This document shows positions 16,439 through 25,156 of a stretch of 64,000 bases of DNA, piece by piece. The stretch lies in contig CAVQZC010000007.1 in the NCBI GenBank assembly GCA_963718315.1, positions 496,001-560,000 on the forward strand. Direction: 5' to 3'. Below the pieces are notes generated by a model. The model saw nothing but the letters and a program-made list of their open reading frames with translations, searched no databases and was not told the origin of the DNA. Both the position numbers and the translations under genes were made by a program. The stretch comes from CAVQZC01 sp963718315 (GTDB lineage Bacteria > Actinomycetota > Thermoleophilia > Gaiellales > JAICJC01). Position 1 is the stretch's first letter. The number at the start of each line of letters is the position of its first letter.

Positions 16439-17695
16439 TCACTCATCCAAATGCACGCGCACCAGGTGCAGTGCAGCGACCGTCGCGCGGATCTGCACCT
16501 GCTCCCGCTCCGACGGCCACTCGATCCGCCGCTGCAGCTCACCGCCCGGAGACGAGACGTGGAGAAACACCAGCCCCACCGGCTTCTCCGGAGTGCCCCC
16601 GCCGGGCCCGGCAACCCCGGTCACGGATACCGCGACGTCGGCCCCCAGCCGCTCCCGCGCGCCGTCGGCCATCTCGCGGGCCACCTCCGGGCTGACTGCT
16701 CCGTGTTCGGCGAGCGCGTGCTTGGACACGCCCAGCAGTGCCATCTTCAACTCGTTGGAGTAGCTGACCACGCCGCCGGCAAACGCCTCCGACGAGCCAG
16801 GGATCGCCGTCAGCGCCGCGGCCACCCTGCCACCCGTGCACGACTCAGCGGTCGCCAGCCGCCACCCGCGGGCGCGACACTGCTCCAGCACGAGCTCCGC
16901 CACCGGCCGCTCGTCCTCCGCGAACAGGTAGTCACCCAGCCGCTCCCGCATGCCCGCCGCCAGGGCTTCCGCCGCTCCCGCTGCCTCCGGCTCGAAGCGG
17001 ATGTCGATCTCGATCTCGAAGTCGCGCGCACAGATGCTGGTCTCGACTCCCGGAGAATCGCCCCCGGCATCCTCGAACAGGTCGGCGACGTGCGACTCGC
17101 CGATCCCGTACGTGCGCAGGAACAGCCGTCCCCGCGGCCTCAGGCGCCCGAACAGCTCTCGCAGCAACGGCATCTGGGGAACGTCCTGCCACAGGCGTCG
17201 CAGCTCGGACGGGACGCCGGGCAGGATCACCGCGAAGGCCGAGCCGACCGGCATCACCAGCCCAGGGGCGGTTCCGGCAAGGCCGATCACCTCGGCCGTG
17301 ACCGGCACCATGGCCTGCTTGCGGTTACCCGCTACGAACCGCGACGAGTCGAGCCCGCCCCACTTCACCCGGCCGTCCGTCCACTTCGTGATCTTCGCCA
17401 GCACCGCTTCGTCCAGCTCGAGCTCCACGCCCGCTGCCTCGGCGATGGCCGGGACGGTGCGGTCGTCGTGCGTCGGGCCGAGCCCACCCGACGTGACCAG
17501 CAGGTCGACCTCGGCCGTCAGCTCGCGCACCGCCCCCACCACGTCCTCGTAGGCGTCGCCGACGATCAGCGTCCGCCGCACCTCGAACCCCATCCGCTCG
17601 AGCTCTGCAGCCAGGAAGGGTGCGTTGCGGTCATGGATCACGCCGCGAAGCAGCTCGCTGCCCGTCAGCAGCACCGCTGCCTGCGGACGGATCAC
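16439..17695 (-). CDS. cinA: CinA: competence/damage-inducible protein, NMN deamidase domain
   Basis: 418 residues from GTG 17695. An N-terminal molybdopterin-binding-like domain (LLTGSELLRG, TSGGLGPTHDDRT, LPGVPSELRRLW; ADP-ribose pyrophosphatase in related proteins) and a C-terminal CinA amidase domain (TAESCTGGRVAAALTAIPGS, GVVSYSNELKMALLGVS, SVTGVAGPGGGTPEKPVG). It salvages NAD by-products. The GTG overlaps the stop of the RodZ-like gene; cinA upstream of recA is a classical arrangement. Confidence 0.95.
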   Translation of the reverse strand: MIRPQAAVLLTGSELLRGVIHDRNAPFLAAELERMGFEVRRTLIVGDAYEDVVGAVRELTAEVDLLVTSGGLGPTHDDRTVPAIAEAAGVELELDEAVLAKITKWTDGRVKWGGLDSSRFVAGNRKQAMVPVTAEVIGLAGTAPGLVMPVGSAFAVILPGVPSELRRLWQDVPQMPLLRELFGRLRPRGRLFLRTYGIGESHVADLFEDAGGDSPGVETSICARDFEIEIDIRFEPEAAGAAEALAAGMRERLGDYLFAEDERPVAELVLEQCRARGWRLATAESCTGGRVAAALTAIPGSSEAFAGGVVSYSNELKMALLGVSKHALAEHGAVSPEVAREMADGARERLGADVAVSVTGVAGPGGGTPEKPVGLVFLHVSSPGGELQRRIEWPSEREQVQIRATVAALHLVRVHLDE

Positions 17696-18477
17696 GCCGC
17701 CGAGATGGTGCTGCGGGTGATCTTCAGATGCCCGCCGGCAGGGATGTAGGGCACGTGCACCGAGTGGCCGTTGACGGCGATATGCGCTGCGCTGGGCGAC
17801 CCCAGCGAGATGTACACCGGACCGAGCGCCGTCATCGTCACGCTCTGCCCATCCTTCACGAACAGGCCCGCCAGGCTGCTGCCGTTGGTGGCGACGGCCG
17901 CCGGGCCGGCTGCCCTCCACTTGTGCACCGACACCCAGCAGTCGCCCCCGCTCACGGCCACCGTGAGCGTGAACCGGCGAGGCACCTGGTTCTTGACGGT
18001 CTTGGTCTTGGTGGACGACGGCGACGTGTTGTTGGACGAGCCGCCGTTCGAGGTATTGGATGTCACCGGGGGAATTGGCAGCGTCGCGCTGGGGTGGCTG
18101 TTGTCCCAGGCCAGGAACACCAGCGACGAGACGGCGACGATCGCCGCCAGCGCGATTAGCACGATGTTCGACTCCCGCCGCTGGCGGTGCTGGGTGCGGG
18201 CCTTCGACCGTGGGTAGATCTCGCGCTCGGGGTCGCGGCGCGGGTCGTGGTGCCGCGAGTTGAACTCATCGATGTAGAGGTTGCCGTCGAGTCCCAGGTA
18301 GTCCGCGTACGCTCGCAGGAACCCCTTGGTGTAGGTGGGGCCGGGCAGAATGTCGAACCGCTCGTCCTCGAGCGCCTTGATGTACCGGGAGCGGACCTTG
18401 GTCCCGAGCTCCACATCGGCGTACGACAGGCCCCGTCGTTCGCGGGCCTCGCGCAGTGATGATCCGATTTCGAACAT
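17692..18477 (-). CDS. RodZ-like helix-turn-helix membrane protein
   Basis: 261 residues. An N-terminal HTH_25 domain (GSSLREARERRGLSYADVEL, TKVRSRYIKALEDERFDILP, YTKGFLRAYADYLGLD), a basic juxtamembrane stretch, one TM helix (NIVLIALAAIVAVSSLVFLA), a Ser/Thr/Asn-rich linker and a periplasmic beta domain (FTLTVAVSGGDCWVSV, GPVYISLGSPSAAHIAVNG; DUF4115-like). RodZ proteins connect MreB cytoskeleton and cell-wall synthesis; no mreB is in view, so the exact role is inferred. Confidence 0.88.
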   Translation of the reverse strand: MFEIGSSLREARERRGLSYADVELGTKVRSRYIKALEDERFDILPGPTYTKGFLRAYADYLGLDGNLYIDEFNSRHHDPRRDPEREIYPRSKARTQHRQRRESNIVLIALAAIVAVSSLVFLAWDNSHPSATLPIPPVTSNTSNGGSSNNTSPSSTKTKTVKNQVPRRFTLTVAVSGGDCWVSVHKWRAAGPAAVATNGSSLAGLFVKDGQSVTMTALGPVYISLGSPSAAHIAVNGHSVHVPYIPAGGHLKITRSTISAA

Positions 18478-18507
18478 GAGGGAGTGGCCGGCGCCGCACC
18501 GGCCGGC

Positions 18508-19383
18508 TCAGGATTGTACCGGCCCAGCGCGCGGAAAGTACCGATCGCGGATCGAGCCTGCCATGAAGGCCCCACCGCCGACCAGCACGGCGACGAAGAC
18601 GTACCCCGCCAGCGTGTAGAGGGCGTCAGGCGAGGCGCCGGATCCGAGCAACACCCCGCCGCCCGCGACGACGCCGACCACCACCAGCGGCAGCAGCGCG
18701 GCCACGACACCCAGCCGGACGCCGAAGACCGCACCCAGGATCACCGCCTCCACGAGCACCATCAGGCCGGTGAAGTTGCCGTCCGTCCCGCGCCGGGTCG
18801 TTGCCAGGACGATCAGCACCTGGGAGACGAAGCCGATCAGCACCGGCACCACGTACACCCGCAGCGGCGGTGCCGGCCGGCGGACGCCCAGCACCCGCCG
18901 CACCAGCTCCGGGTTGGCGTGTGCGAGCGACTCGATCGCTGCCCTCGTCAGGCCGGTCTGGGCCATCGCAGCGTCCAGCCAGTCGTCACCGTGGGCAACG
19001 GCCGCTGCAAGACGCGTCCGCGACAGATCGCCCTCCTCCTCCAGCACCCGCGAGATGCCCATCGTCGCAGCGCCCAGGCTGCGGTGCACGTGCTCCGGCT
19101 GGGCGGCCACCTCGAGCGGCAGACCGTCCAACTCGAACTCTGCAAAGACGGCGCTCTCGACGTCCAGCGAGCCGGGATGCAGGACGAACCCCTCACGCTC
19201 TCCGTACGAGCGCTCCATCGTGCGGGCGAAGGCCGGCAGGTCGACGGCACGGCAGACGATCTCGATCCGGGTGTCCGGCCCTGCCACGGCGAGCGGGTAC
19301 GACCCGACGATCACGGGCTCGTACGGCGCGAGCGTGTCGAGCAGCCCGCTGGCCTGCAGCCGCGGATACCAGTCCTCGATCAC
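18508..19383 (-). CDS. DUF4269-like domain fused to a four-helix membrane domain
   Basis: 291 residues from GTG 19383. The first ~165 residues resemble DUF4269, a nucleotidyltransferase-like family (YEPVIVGSYPLAVAGPDTRI, EIVCRAVDLPAFA, HRSLGAATMGISRVLEEEGD), although the usual acidic S/D-D-L-D-I triad reads DTRIEI. Residues ~170-280 form about four hydrophobic helices (VYVVPVLIGFVSQVLIVLAT, LMVLVEAVILGAVFGVRLG, VAALLPLVVVGVVAGGGVLL, AGYVFVAVLVGGGAFMAG). I do not know this combination. Function unknown; catalysis is doubtful given the changed motif. Confidence 0.75.
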   Translation of the reverse strand: MIEDWYPRLQASGLLDTLAPYEPVIVGSYPLAVAGPDTRIEIVCRAVDLPAFARTMERSYGEREGFVLHPGSLDVESAVFAEFELDGLPLEVAAQPEHVHRSLGAATMGISRVLEEEGDLSRTRLAAAVAHGDDWLDAAMAQTGLTRAAIESLAHANPELVRRVLGVRRPAPPLRVYVVPVLIGFVSQVLIVLATTRRGTDGNFTGLMVLVEAVILGAVFGVRLGVVAALLPLVVVGVVAGGGVLLGSGASPDALYTLAGYVFVAVLVGGGAFMAGSIRDRYFPRAGPVQS

Positions 19384-19392
19384 ACGAGGATG

Positions 19393-19935
19393 CTAGATCG
19401 TTGACGCACTCCGCAGCGCGGCACGGCCTTCGCGAATGCCGTAGACCACCAACACGAACCCGGCCAGCGGGTCGGCCCACCACCAGCCCGCCGCAGCGTT
19501 CAGCACCAGGCCGGCCAGGACGGCCGCGGCAAGCGCCGCGTCGACCAGGGTCACCCGGCTCTCGGTCAGCAGGACGCGGTTACGGAGCTCGCGGCCGGTG
19601 CGTCGCTTGGCCGCCGCCAGAGCCAGCATCACGACGCAGGTGAGCGCCGTCCAGACAATGCCCAGGGCCGAGTGCCCCGGATGGCGTCCTGCCCAGAGCA
19701 CGTAGGCCCCCTGGACGGCGATGTACACGGCCAGCGCCAGAAACGCCACCCCGATCACCCGCAGCGCCGGGCGCTCGCGACCCCGCCCCTGACCCGTCAG
19801 CTCCCAGATGACGACGGTCGACGCGACGATCTCGATCAGCGAGTCGAGCGCGAATCCGGCCAGCGCGACCGATCGGGCCGCCACTGCGGCTGCTGCCAGG
19901 ATCACCACACCTGCGACGTTCCACGCCAGCGTCAT
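19393..19935 (-). CDS. Cation-efflux (CDF-like) membrane protein, N-terminus uncertain
   Basis: 180 residues from ATG 19935, with about five to six TM helices and the CDF-type TM signature SVALAGFALDSLIEIVASTV and a second half ESRVTLVDAALAAAVLAGL ... WWWADPLAGFVL. There is no cytoplasmic C-terminal domain. Family-like coding (DPRLLRRGVVLEA) continues upstream of the ATG, but in that frame no ATG, GTG or TTG occurs before the stop near ftsK's end. So either translation starts late or a base is wrong between 19936 and 20000. Confidence 0.7.
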   Translation of the reverse strand: MTLAWNVAGVVILAAAAVAARSVALAGFALDSLIEIVASTVVIWELTGQGRGRERPALRVIGVAFLALAVYIAVQGAYVLWAGRHPGHSALGIVWTALTCVVMLALAAAKRRTGRELRNRVLLTESRVTLVDAALAAAVLAGLVLNAAAGWWWADPLAGFVLVVYGIREGRAALRSASTI

Positions 19936-19996
19936 GGCCTCGAGGACAACGCCGCGGCGGAGTAGCCGTGGGTCTGCGGCGCCGACGGCAGGCTCG

Positions 19997-22348
19997 CTAG
20001 AAGGTGAGGTCGTCTGAGGTCTCGGCCGGGCTGTCGGCGCTGTCGCTCAGGATCCGGCCCAGGTCAGTCTCGGAGATCAGCACGTTGCGCGCCTTCGACC
20101 CCTCGTAGCCGGACACGATGCCGCGCCGCTCGAGCATGTCGATCAGCCGGCCCGCCCGCGTGTAGCCAACCCGGAGGCGGCGCTGGAGCAGCGAGACCGA
20201 GGCGGTCTGGTGTTGCGCGACCAGCCGGATGGCGTCGTTCAGCACGGGATCCTCATCCGCGTCCAGCTGCTCCGGCTCGACGTCGGTCGGGGGCTCGAGC
20301 AGCTCCTCCTCGAACGTCGGCTCACCCTGGCGGCGGCAGGCGGTGACGATCTGGCGCGTCTCCTCCTCGGAGATGTACGCGCCCTGGACGCGCTGCAGCT
20401 TGCTGGTGCCAAGCGGCTTGTAGAGCATGTCGCCCTGGCCCAGCAGCGCCTCGGCGCCGTTGACGTCGAGGATCACGCGGGAGTCCGTCTGCGACGAGAC
20501 CGCGAAGGCGATCCGCGACGGGACGTTGGCCTTGATCATGCCGGTGATCACATCGACGCGCGGACTCTGGGTGGCCAGCACCAGGTGAATGCCGACGGCG
20601 CGTGACTTCTGCGCAAGCCGGATGATCGCGTCCTCGACGTCGGCCGGCGAAACCATCATCAGGTCGGCGAGCTCGTCGATGACGACCAGCACGTGCGGCA
20701 CCGGGTCCTCCCCGCGCCCCTCGCGGGCACGGTTCCACTCGCCCAGGTTGCGGGCCTTCGCCGCGCCCATCAGCTCGTAGCGGCTCTCCATCTCGCGGAC
20801 GATGTTCTGCAGCACCAGCGCCGCGTTCTTCATGTTGGTGACGACCGGCGTCAGCAGGTGCGGGATCGACTCGTAGTGGTTCAGCTCCACCCGCTTGGGG
20901 TCGACCAGGATCATCCGCACCTGGTCGGGCGTTGCCCGCAGCAGGATCGAGCACAGCAGGGCGTTGATGCAGCCCGACTTGCCCGAGCCGGTCGTGCCCG
21001 CGATCAGCAGGTGCGGCATCTTCGCCAGGTCACAGGCCACGCCCTGGCCAGAGATGTCCTTGCCGAGCCACGCCGTCAGCGGACTGCAGCTGGCCGGCAG
21101 GTCGGCGTAGATGTCGCCCAGCGTGACCATGTTGGGGGCCGTGTTGGGCACCTCGACGCCCACCGCCTGCTTCCCGGGGATCGGCGCCAGGATGCGGATC
21201 TCGGTGGTCGCAAGGGCGTAGGCGAGGTCGTCGCGTAGCTGGGCCACGCGCGCGACCTTGATGCCGGGGGCAAGCTGCAGCTCGTAGCGGGTGACCCGGG
21301 GGCCGGACACCATCCCCACCATCCGCGCCTCGACCCCGAAGTTGGCCAGCGCCTCCACCAGCTGGCGGGCAACCTTCTGATGGTCGGTGGTGCCGACTCC
21401 GGCCTTGCTCTTCTTCAGCACCGACGGCGACGGCAGCCGGTAGTCGACATGACGTGCGGGAGCTGCCATTGCGGCCGATGCCGCCACCACCTCCTCCGTC
21501 TCCGCGTCGTCGAGCGCGACCGGGTCTGACTCCTCGACGACGAGCGGCTCAGGTTCTACGTCTGCGAGCGGCTCGGGCTCCAGCACCTCGGGCGGGACGT
21601 CGACGCCGGCGAAGAGGTCCTCGAACTCCTTGCTCCCGTCCAGCGGGGCCGGGCGGGAGCGCCCACGGTCGCCCTTGACGGCCACCAGGGTCGGACGCGA
21701 GGACGGCCGCTCCCGGTATCGGCGGGCCATCTCGCCGCCCATCCTGGCGCCGGCGCCGGCTGCCTTGACCACACGGGAGCCGGAGCTGCGCATGACGACG
21801 CCGATCGACACCCCCGTCAGCAGCACGGCCGAGGCCAGGAAGCCGAGCGCGACGACGATGGTGACGCCAACGGGGCCGACCATGGCCTCCAGGGCTCTGC
21901 GCAGATACGTGCCGATCAGCCCCCCGTGGGACTGGGCGCTCTGCGTATCGGTGGTCGACAGTGCGAGCACCAGCGACAGGCAGAAGACCCCCACCCCCAG
22001 CCGCAGCGGACGCAGACGGCGGAGCGGGCTGTCGAGGAAGATCAGCACGCCGGCTCCGACCAGGATCGGCGGCACGATGACGGCCGCGCTGCCGATCGCC
22101 AGCCGCAGCATCTGGTCGAGCTTGTGCCCGATCACGCCGCCGTCCCAGTGCAAGTATTCGACGAAGCCGAGGAAGACACCGAGAGCGATCAGCGCGCCGC
22201 CGACCAGATCGTGCTGGTGCTGGAAGGAAGAGCGGCTCGGCGCGCGCCTCCGCTGGGGGGTCTGAGAGCGGATGGGGGTCTTGCGCGTGCGCCGAGCCGA
22301 TTGAGAACCAGGAGCGCGATGGGTCCGTCGCGTAGTAGTCCTGGCCAT
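19997..22348 (-). CDS. ftsK: DNA translocase FtsK/SpoIIIE
   Basis: 783 residues from ATG 22348. A basic N-terminus, about four TM helices (DLVGGALIALGVFLGFVEYL, IVPPILVGAGVLIFL, GVGVFCLSLVLAL, TIVVALGFLASAVLLTG), an acidic linker, then the RecA-like motor with Walker A GTTGSGKS and VVIDELADLMM, and the C-terminal winged-helix gamma domain (LLQRRLRVGYTRAGRLIDML). It pumps DNA through the division septum and activates XerCD at dif via KOPS recognition. Confidence 0.95.
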   Translation of the reverse strand: MARTTTRRTHRAPGSQSARRTRKTPIRSQTPQRRRAPSRSSFQHQHDLVGGALIALGVFLGFVEYLHWDGGVIGHKLDQMLRLAIGSAAVIVPPILVGAGVLIFLDSPLRRLRPLRLGVGVFCLSLVLALSTTDTQSAQSHGGLIGTYLRRALEAMVGPVGVTIVVALGFLASAVLLTGVSIGVVMRSSGSRVVKAAGAGARMGGEMARRYRERPSSRPTLVAVKGDRGRSRPAPLDGSKEFEDLFAGVDVPPEVLEPEPLADVEPEPLVVEESDPVALDDAETEEVVAASAAMAAPARHVDYRLPSPSVLKKSKAGVGTTDHQKVARQLVEALANFGVEARMVGMVSGPRVTRYELQLAPGIKVARVAQLRDDLAYALATTEIRILAPIPGKQAVGVEVPNTAPNMVTLGDIYADLPASCSPLTAWLGKDISGQGVACDLAKMPHLLIAGTTGSGKSGCINALLCSILLRATPDQVRMILVDPKRVELNHYESIPHLLTPVVTNMKNAALVLQNIVREMESRYELMGAAKARNLGEWNRAREGRGEDPVPHVLVVIDELADLMMVSPADVEDAIIRLAQKSRAVGIHLVLATQSPRVDVITGMIKANVPSRIAFAVSSQTDSRVILDVNGAEALLGQGDMLYKPLGTSKLQRVQGAYISEEETRQIVTACRRQGEPTFEEELLEPPTDVEPEQLDADEDPVLNDAIRLVAQHQTASVSLLQRRLRVGYTRAGRLIDMLERRGIVSGYEGSKARNVLISETDLGRILSDSADSPAETSDDLTF

Positions 22349-22409
22349 CGCGATGCTATTCGCCAGCTCGGACGGCACTCCTTCCGCGAAATCAGCGCAC
22401 TTTGCGGGG

Positions 22410-22578
22410 AAGAGCGCCTGACAGGATGAGTCGTGGATGGCCGGCCAGCGGCAGGCCAGCAGGGGGCTGCGGCGCGGTGCAGCCCATATACGGAGTCTAT
22501 CTGGGCAAGACGCGACGTGGCTCCCTGTGCCAGCCCGACGCTTGCTGGACGCCGCGAGGCATCCTGTCAGGCGCTCTT
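22410..22578. repeat. 169-bp intergenic element closed by a perfect 19-bp inverted repeat
   Basis: AAGAGCGCCTGACAGGATG at 22410-22428 is repeated as its exact reverse complement at 22560-22578, enclosing 131 bp. Pairing continues inward after a 2x2 mismatch (TCGTGG 22431-22436 against CCGCGA) and the interior folds into further stems: GGGCTGC/GCAGCCC around an 8-nt loop, TGGC/GCCA and CCAGC/GCTGG. No ORF fits it. It lies 7 bp beyond the site-2 protease stop and 61 bp before the ftsK start. Candidates are a structured non-coding RNA or a small MITE-like element; I see no transposase and no clear target duplication. Confidence 0.6.
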
Positions 22579-22585
22579 ATTCGGC

Positions 22586-23429
22586 TTACGACGGCCGCGG
22601 CACCAGCGCGATGTGCATCCCCCACACCAGCACGGCCGCCAGGCCCACGTAGGTGGTGAGCACCATCGCCCGGTGCGGCCAGCTCACGTTGTAATAGTCG
22701 CCCGCCTGGCCGCGCCGCCAGGCCTTCAGGCGCGAGTAGGCGTCGAGGCCGCCGATGATGACCAGCAGCACCAGGATCGGGTTGAACCAGACCACCAGCA
22801 GCGCGGCCAGCCCGAGCAGGCCGGCCAGCCACACCAGTGGGTGCAGCGCGGCCATCGCCCGTCCGCCGTCCAGCGGCACCACCGGCATCAGGTTGAACAG
22901 GTTCAGGAAGAAGCCGCTATAGGCGGCGGCGTGCAGCAACGGCGAGTTCACCTGATCGGCCCAGATGAGGACGCCGAACGACGCGATCGTGCCTGCGATC
23001 GGGCCGGCCAGGCCGACCTGCGCCTCGCGCCAGGCGTCGCGCGGCAAGCCGCGCATCGCGATGATCGCCCCGACGAACGGGATGAACATCGGCGCGGCGG
23101 CGGGCTGACCCTGCCGCTTCAGTTCGAGGGCGTGTCCCATCTCGTGGCAGAAGATCAGCGCCACGAACAGGGCTGCGAACTCCCAGCCCCAGAACAGCGT
23201 GTAGATCGCGATCGTCACCAGCATCGTGATCGCGCTGGCAAAGAGCTTGAACTTGAAGATGACGAAGACGAGGCTCTTGAGCTTCGCCAGCAAGCCCGAT
23301 CAGCGCGGCGATCGGCGCCCACAGCCTCCGCCCCACGTTGCGCAGGCGGTCGCGCCACGACGGACGCCGGATGACCGGCGATCGCGGTAGCTCCTCTAGC
23401 CCCGGGGGTGGATGGAACGGCTCGTCCAT
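22586..23429 (-). CDS. Site-2 protease (M50) family metalloprotease, frameshifted
   Basis: Integral membrane zinc protease: HEMGHALELKRQGQ carries HExxH, NLMPVVPLDGGR the NxxPxxxLDGG metal motif, plus about six TM helices. The N-terminal part from ATG 23429 (MDEPFHPPPGLEELP ... APIAALIGL) is one frame off the rest (LAKLKSLVFVIFKFKLF...). Removing one base from CCC at 23295-23297 gives a continuous 280-residue protein. Family members cleave transmembrane substrates; the target here is unknown. Confidence 0.86.
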
Positions 23430-23483
23430 ACCTGCAGGATAGATCGGCGCGCAACAGCCGATCTGTGAGCGGATTCAGAGCAG

Positions 23484-25154
23484 TCAGACTTCGACCACGA
23501 CAGGCAGCACCATGGGGCGCTTGCCGGTCATCTGCTGAACGACCTCGGCCAGCGCATCGTGGAGCTTCTCCTGGACGAGGTGCACGTCGGTGGTCGTGCG
23601 CGCCTGGCATTCCTCGAGCACCCGCTCAACCGCCTCGTGAGCGGCCTCCATCAGCAGGTCGCTGTCCTCGGCCGGCGCGTCGAATCCGCGCATGATCACC
23701 TCGGGATCGGCCACCGGAGCGGCGGTCTCGGCCGCGATTGTTGCGACCACGATCAGCACCCCGTCGGTGGCGAGGCGGCGGCGATCGCGCAGCACCACGT
23801 CGCGCAGATCGCCGACGTTGAGGCCGTCGACGAGCGTGATGCCGGTCTCGACCTGGCCGCTCAGTCCCAGCACGCCGTCGTCCAGTGTCAGCACGCTGCC
23901 GTTGTCCGCGATGCGCACCGCGTGGTGCGGCACGCCGGTCTGCTCGGCGATCTCTGCGTGCGCGCGCAGCATCCGGTACTCACCGTGGATGGGGACGAAG
24001 TTGTGCGGCCGGACGAGCGAGAGCATCGTCCGCAGCTCCTCGGACGACCCGTGTCCCGAGACGTGAACGTAGGCGTTCGACTCGGTCAGCACCTTTGCTC
24101 CCATCCGCGACAGCCGGTTGACCGTCTCGTAGACGTTCACCTCGTTCCCCGGCACCGCCTTGGACGACATGACGACCGTGTCCGTGGGATGGATCTGCAC
24201 GGCCGGGTGGTCGCCGAACGCGATCCGGGTCAGCGCCGAGCGCGGTTCTCCCTGGCTGCCCGTGCAGAGGATCACGACCTCGTGTGGCAGCGTCGACTCG
24301 AGCGCCCGCGGCTTGATCAGGACATCGTCCTCCACGGCCGCGTAGCCAAGGTTGCGGGCGATGTTCAGGTTGCGCACCATCGAGCGGCCGATCACGCACA
24401 CCTTGCGATTGTTGGCAGCGGCGGCGTCGATCACCTGCTGCAGGCGGTGGATCTGCGATGCGAAGGACGTGACGATCACCCGCCCCGGCGCCTTCTTGAT
24501 GATCTCCCGCATCGACGGCCCGACCGTCGCCTCCGACGGCGTGGTGCCGGGGTTCTCGGCGTTGGTCGAGTCCGACATCAGCACCGCGACGCCTTCACGG
24601 CCGAGCGCCGCCAGCCGGTCGACGTCCGCCGCCCTGCCGTCGATCGGCGTCATGTCCAGCTTGAAATCGCCTGTGTGGATGATCGTTCCGTGGTCGGTGC
24701 GGAGCACGACGGCCACCGCGTCGGGAATCGAGTGCGTGAGCCGGACGAACTCCGCCTTGAACGGCCCGACGTCACGCGGCGGATCGTCGGGGTTCACCTC
24801 GACCAGGTTGGCGTCGGCCCCCAGCCCATGCTCGTCCAGCTTCGACTTGACCAGGCCCAGCGTCAGCCGGGTTCCAAGCACCTCCGGGTGCGTGCCCACC
24901 TCCCGCAGCAGGTACGGCAGCGCCCCGACGTGATCCTCGTGGCCGTGAGTCAGGATGATCGCCCGCAGCCGGTCGGCCCGATCGGCCACATAGGAAAAGT
25001 CGGGCAGCACCAGGTCGATCCCGAGCATCTCCGCCTTTGGGAACGTCAGGCCGGCGTCGATCAGGATGAGCTCGTCGTCCTGCTCGAAGACAGTCATGTT
25101 CTTGCCCACCTCGCCGAGCCCGCCCAGCGGGATGATCTTGACCGGTGCGCCCAT
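23484..25154 (-). CDS. rnj: Ribonuclease J
   Basis: 556 residues. Metallo-beta-lactamase fold with HGHEDHVGALPYLL, THSIPDAVAVVL and HTGDFKLD; beta-CASP domain (SDSTNAENPG, VHVSGHGSSEELRTML, FVPIHGEYRML); C-terminal RNase J domain to VLPVVVEV. It is a combined endo/5'-3' exoribonuclease. Two bases separate it from the dapA stop, an adjacency conserved across Actinobacteria. Confidence 0.96.
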   Translation of the reverse strand: MGAPVKIIPLGGLGEVGKNMTVFEQDDELILIDAGLTFPKAEMLGIDLVLPDFSYVADRADRLRAIILTHGHEDHVGALPYLLREVGTHPEVLGTRLTLGLVKSKLDEHGLGADANLVEVNPDDPPRDVGPFKAEFVRLTHSIPDAVAVVLRTDHGTIIHTGDFKLDMTPIDGRAADVDRLAALGREGVAVLMSDSTNAENPGTTPSEATVGPSMREIIKKAPGRVIVTSFASQIHRLQQVIDAAAANNRKVCVIGRSMVRNLNIARNLGYAAVEDDVLIKPRALESTLPHEVVILCTGSQGEPRSALTRIAFGDHPAVQIHPTDTVVMSSKAVPGNEVNVYETVNRLSRMGAKVLTESNAYVHVSGHGSSEELRTMLSLVRPHNFVPIHGEYRMLRAHAEIAEQTGVPHHAVRIADNGSVLTLDDGVLGLSGQVETGITLVDGLNVGDLRDVVLRDRRRLATDGVLIVVATIAAETAAPVADPEVIMRGFDAPAEDSDLLMEAAHEAVERVLEECQARTTTDVHLVQEKLHDALAEVVQQMTGKRPMVLPVVVEV

Positions 25155-25156
25155 TC

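Noticed and set aside
22410..22578. tmRNA, SRP RNA or 6S RNA at the 19-bp inverted repeat
   Set aside because: I see no tRNA-like T-loop or tag frame, no GGAAGGGAGCAG-type SRP loop, and no open central bubble typical of 6S RNA; the element stays unassigned.
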